From assembly GCA_003453735.1 (NCBI GenBank), contig DMNE01000420.1, forward strand, positions 4,059 to 19,318: a stretch of 15,260 bases of DNA, in the 5' to 3' direction. Shown here in pieces: positions 14,249-15,260 of the stretch (within the stretch, counting starts at the first letter, position 1; every line of letters begins with the position of its first letter). The notes under the pieces were generated by a model. The model worked only from the letters and a program-made list of their open reading frames with translations. It was not told the origin of the DNA and did no database searches. Made by a program: the position numbers and the translations under genes. This DNA comes from Nitrospiraceae bacterium (GTDB lineage Bacteria; Nitrospirota; Thermodesulfovibrionia; Thermodesulfovibrionales; UBA9159).

Positions 14249-15260
14249 ATGCCAGACAAGGCTGCCATAATTAAAGAAGCGCAAAAACAGCTTGCCAAGG
14301 GGCAGATAGATAAAGCTATCGCTGAATGGGAGAAGCTCGCAAACGATGCCCCTGATGCAAATACCTATAATACAATCGGTGATCTCTATTTCAGGAAAGG
14401 AGACAAACGATCCGCGGTAGAAAGTTTCCATAAGGCGGCAACACATTTTCGGGCAGAGGGGTTCTCCCTAAAAGCCCTTGCCCTTTATCGAAAAATTATC
14501 AATATTGAACCTTCAGACGCTGACTCTTTCACTGCCTTGGGCGAGTTGAGCGAAGAGAAGGGACTCATCACCGATGCCATCAAATACTATCTTACCGCCG
14601 CCGATATCCTCTCAAAGGATGCGCAGAAAAACAGGTTCCTCGCTATCTACGAGAAGATCCTCTCTCTTGCGCCGCTCAATATCCACCTCAGAGACAAGGT
14701 GGCAGGCCTCTTCTTAAAAGAGGGTTTCATCTCGGAAGCTGTCCGTGAATACCTCACCATAGCAAACCTCTGCAGAGACAGGGAAGAGAGCGAGCAGGCA
14801 AGGGATTATTTTATGAAGGCTCTGGATGCTGACCCTGACAATAAAGAAACGCTTCTCGGCCTAAGTTTCCTCTCCGAGAAAGCAGGAGACATCCCGCAGG
14901 CTATTGATTACACCCGGAAGATATTTACGGCGTCCCCTGACGATCAGGAATCGAAGAGACGATGCGCATTGCTGCTCACGCAATGCGGGGCGCACGACGA
15001 GGCCATCACCCTGCTCTCTTCACTCGTTGAATCCTGTCCCTCGGACGTTGAGACCTTGAGGCTCATGGGGGACGTCTATCTCGCTGCGGGCAATCGTGAG
15101 ATGGCTTGGGAATCATACAAAACCGTAATTGACTCGTTCATAAACGAACAAAATGTCCGGGGCGCCATAGACCTTGCAAAGGAATTCAAGGAACTAGACC
15201 CGGTGGGGATAGGGAAGCTTCTTATCTCCTTTTATCAGCAAAGCGATGACCGGCAACAAG
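14249..15260 (+). CDS. Tetratricopeptide-repeat protein (N-terminal part; runs off right edge)
   Basis: A stop-free frame of 337 codons from the ATG at 14249 to the window edge. It starts MPDKAAIIKEAQKQLAKGQI and contains a chain of TPR helices with the usual G/A/Y/P spacing, for example YNTIGDLYFRKGDKRSAVES, LKALALYRKIINIEPSDADS, FTALGELSEEKGLITDAIKY and LRLMGDVYLAAGNREMAWES. There is no signal peptide or membrane segment, so it should be a cytoplasmic scaffold. Partners cannot be read from the sequence. It is divergent from rpiB. The ribosome site is weak (GGTAG, close to the ATG). A further domain may lie beyond the edge. Confidence 0.85.
   Translation, partial: MPDKAAIIKEAQKQLAKGQIDKAIAEWEKLANDAPDANTYNTIGDLYFRKGDKRSAVESFHKAATHFRAEGFSLKALALYRKIINIEPSDADSFTALGELSEEKGLITDAIKYYLTAADILSKDAQKNRFLAIYEKILSLAPLNIHLRDKVAGLFLKEGFISEAVREYLTIANLCRDREESEQARDYFMKALDADPDNKETLLGLSFLSEKAGDIPQAIDYTRKIFTASPDDQESKRRCALLLTQCGAHDEAITLLSSLVESCPSDVETLRLMGDVYLAAGNREMAWESYKTVIDSFINEQNVRGAIDLAKEFKELDPVGIGKLLISFYQQSDDRQQ

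Overview
The window looks like chromosomal DNA from an anaerobic or respiratory Gram-negative bacterium of the Nitrospirota or Desulfobacterota type. This is an inference from gene content: a multiheme c-type cytochrome, a sensor kinase with a periplasmic CxxCH motif, a REC-PilZ protein, TPR proteins and an rpiB-glyA-nrdR cluster. No RNA gene or CRISPR array was seen.

Left part (1-3605, minus strand): the 5' part of a multiheme cytochrome with its own promoter, preceded by a glycan/glycosylation run. That run is a zinc-ribbon protein that is a methyltransferase with its SAM-binding core missing, a GT2 polyprenyl-phosphate glycosyltransferase, and a TMTC/PMT-like GT-C membrane glycosyltransferase with C-terminal TPRs. 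The GT2 protein probably makes the lipid-linked sugar that the GT-C enzyme transfers.

Middle part (3606-9663) is accessory and decaying. It holds an unrecognised lipoprotein with a near-consensus promoter, the C-terminal tail of a tyrosine recombinase, and a PIG-V-like mannosyltransferase pseudogene broken by one frameshift and one nonsense codon. It also holds a 618-codon open frame in which the N-terminal helix-turn-helix part of an IS3-family OrfA is joined in frame to a GT39/PMT-like glycosyltransferase. A perfect 18-bp inverted repeat lies over the stop codon of that chimera.

Right part (9664-15260) is orderly. A membrane histidine kinase with a CxxCH motif in its periplasmic domain is followed by a REC-PilZ response regulator, which has its own candidate promoter and an overlapping dyad. 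Convergent to these is the tightly coupled rpiB-glyA-nrdR operon on the minus strand, and divergent from rpiB is a TPR protein that runs off the right edge.

The most interesting points are the transposase-glycosyltransferase chimera, the putative heme-sensing kinase paired with a PilZ output, and the internally deleted methyltransferase. All assignments come from reading motifs by eye; no database search was possible.
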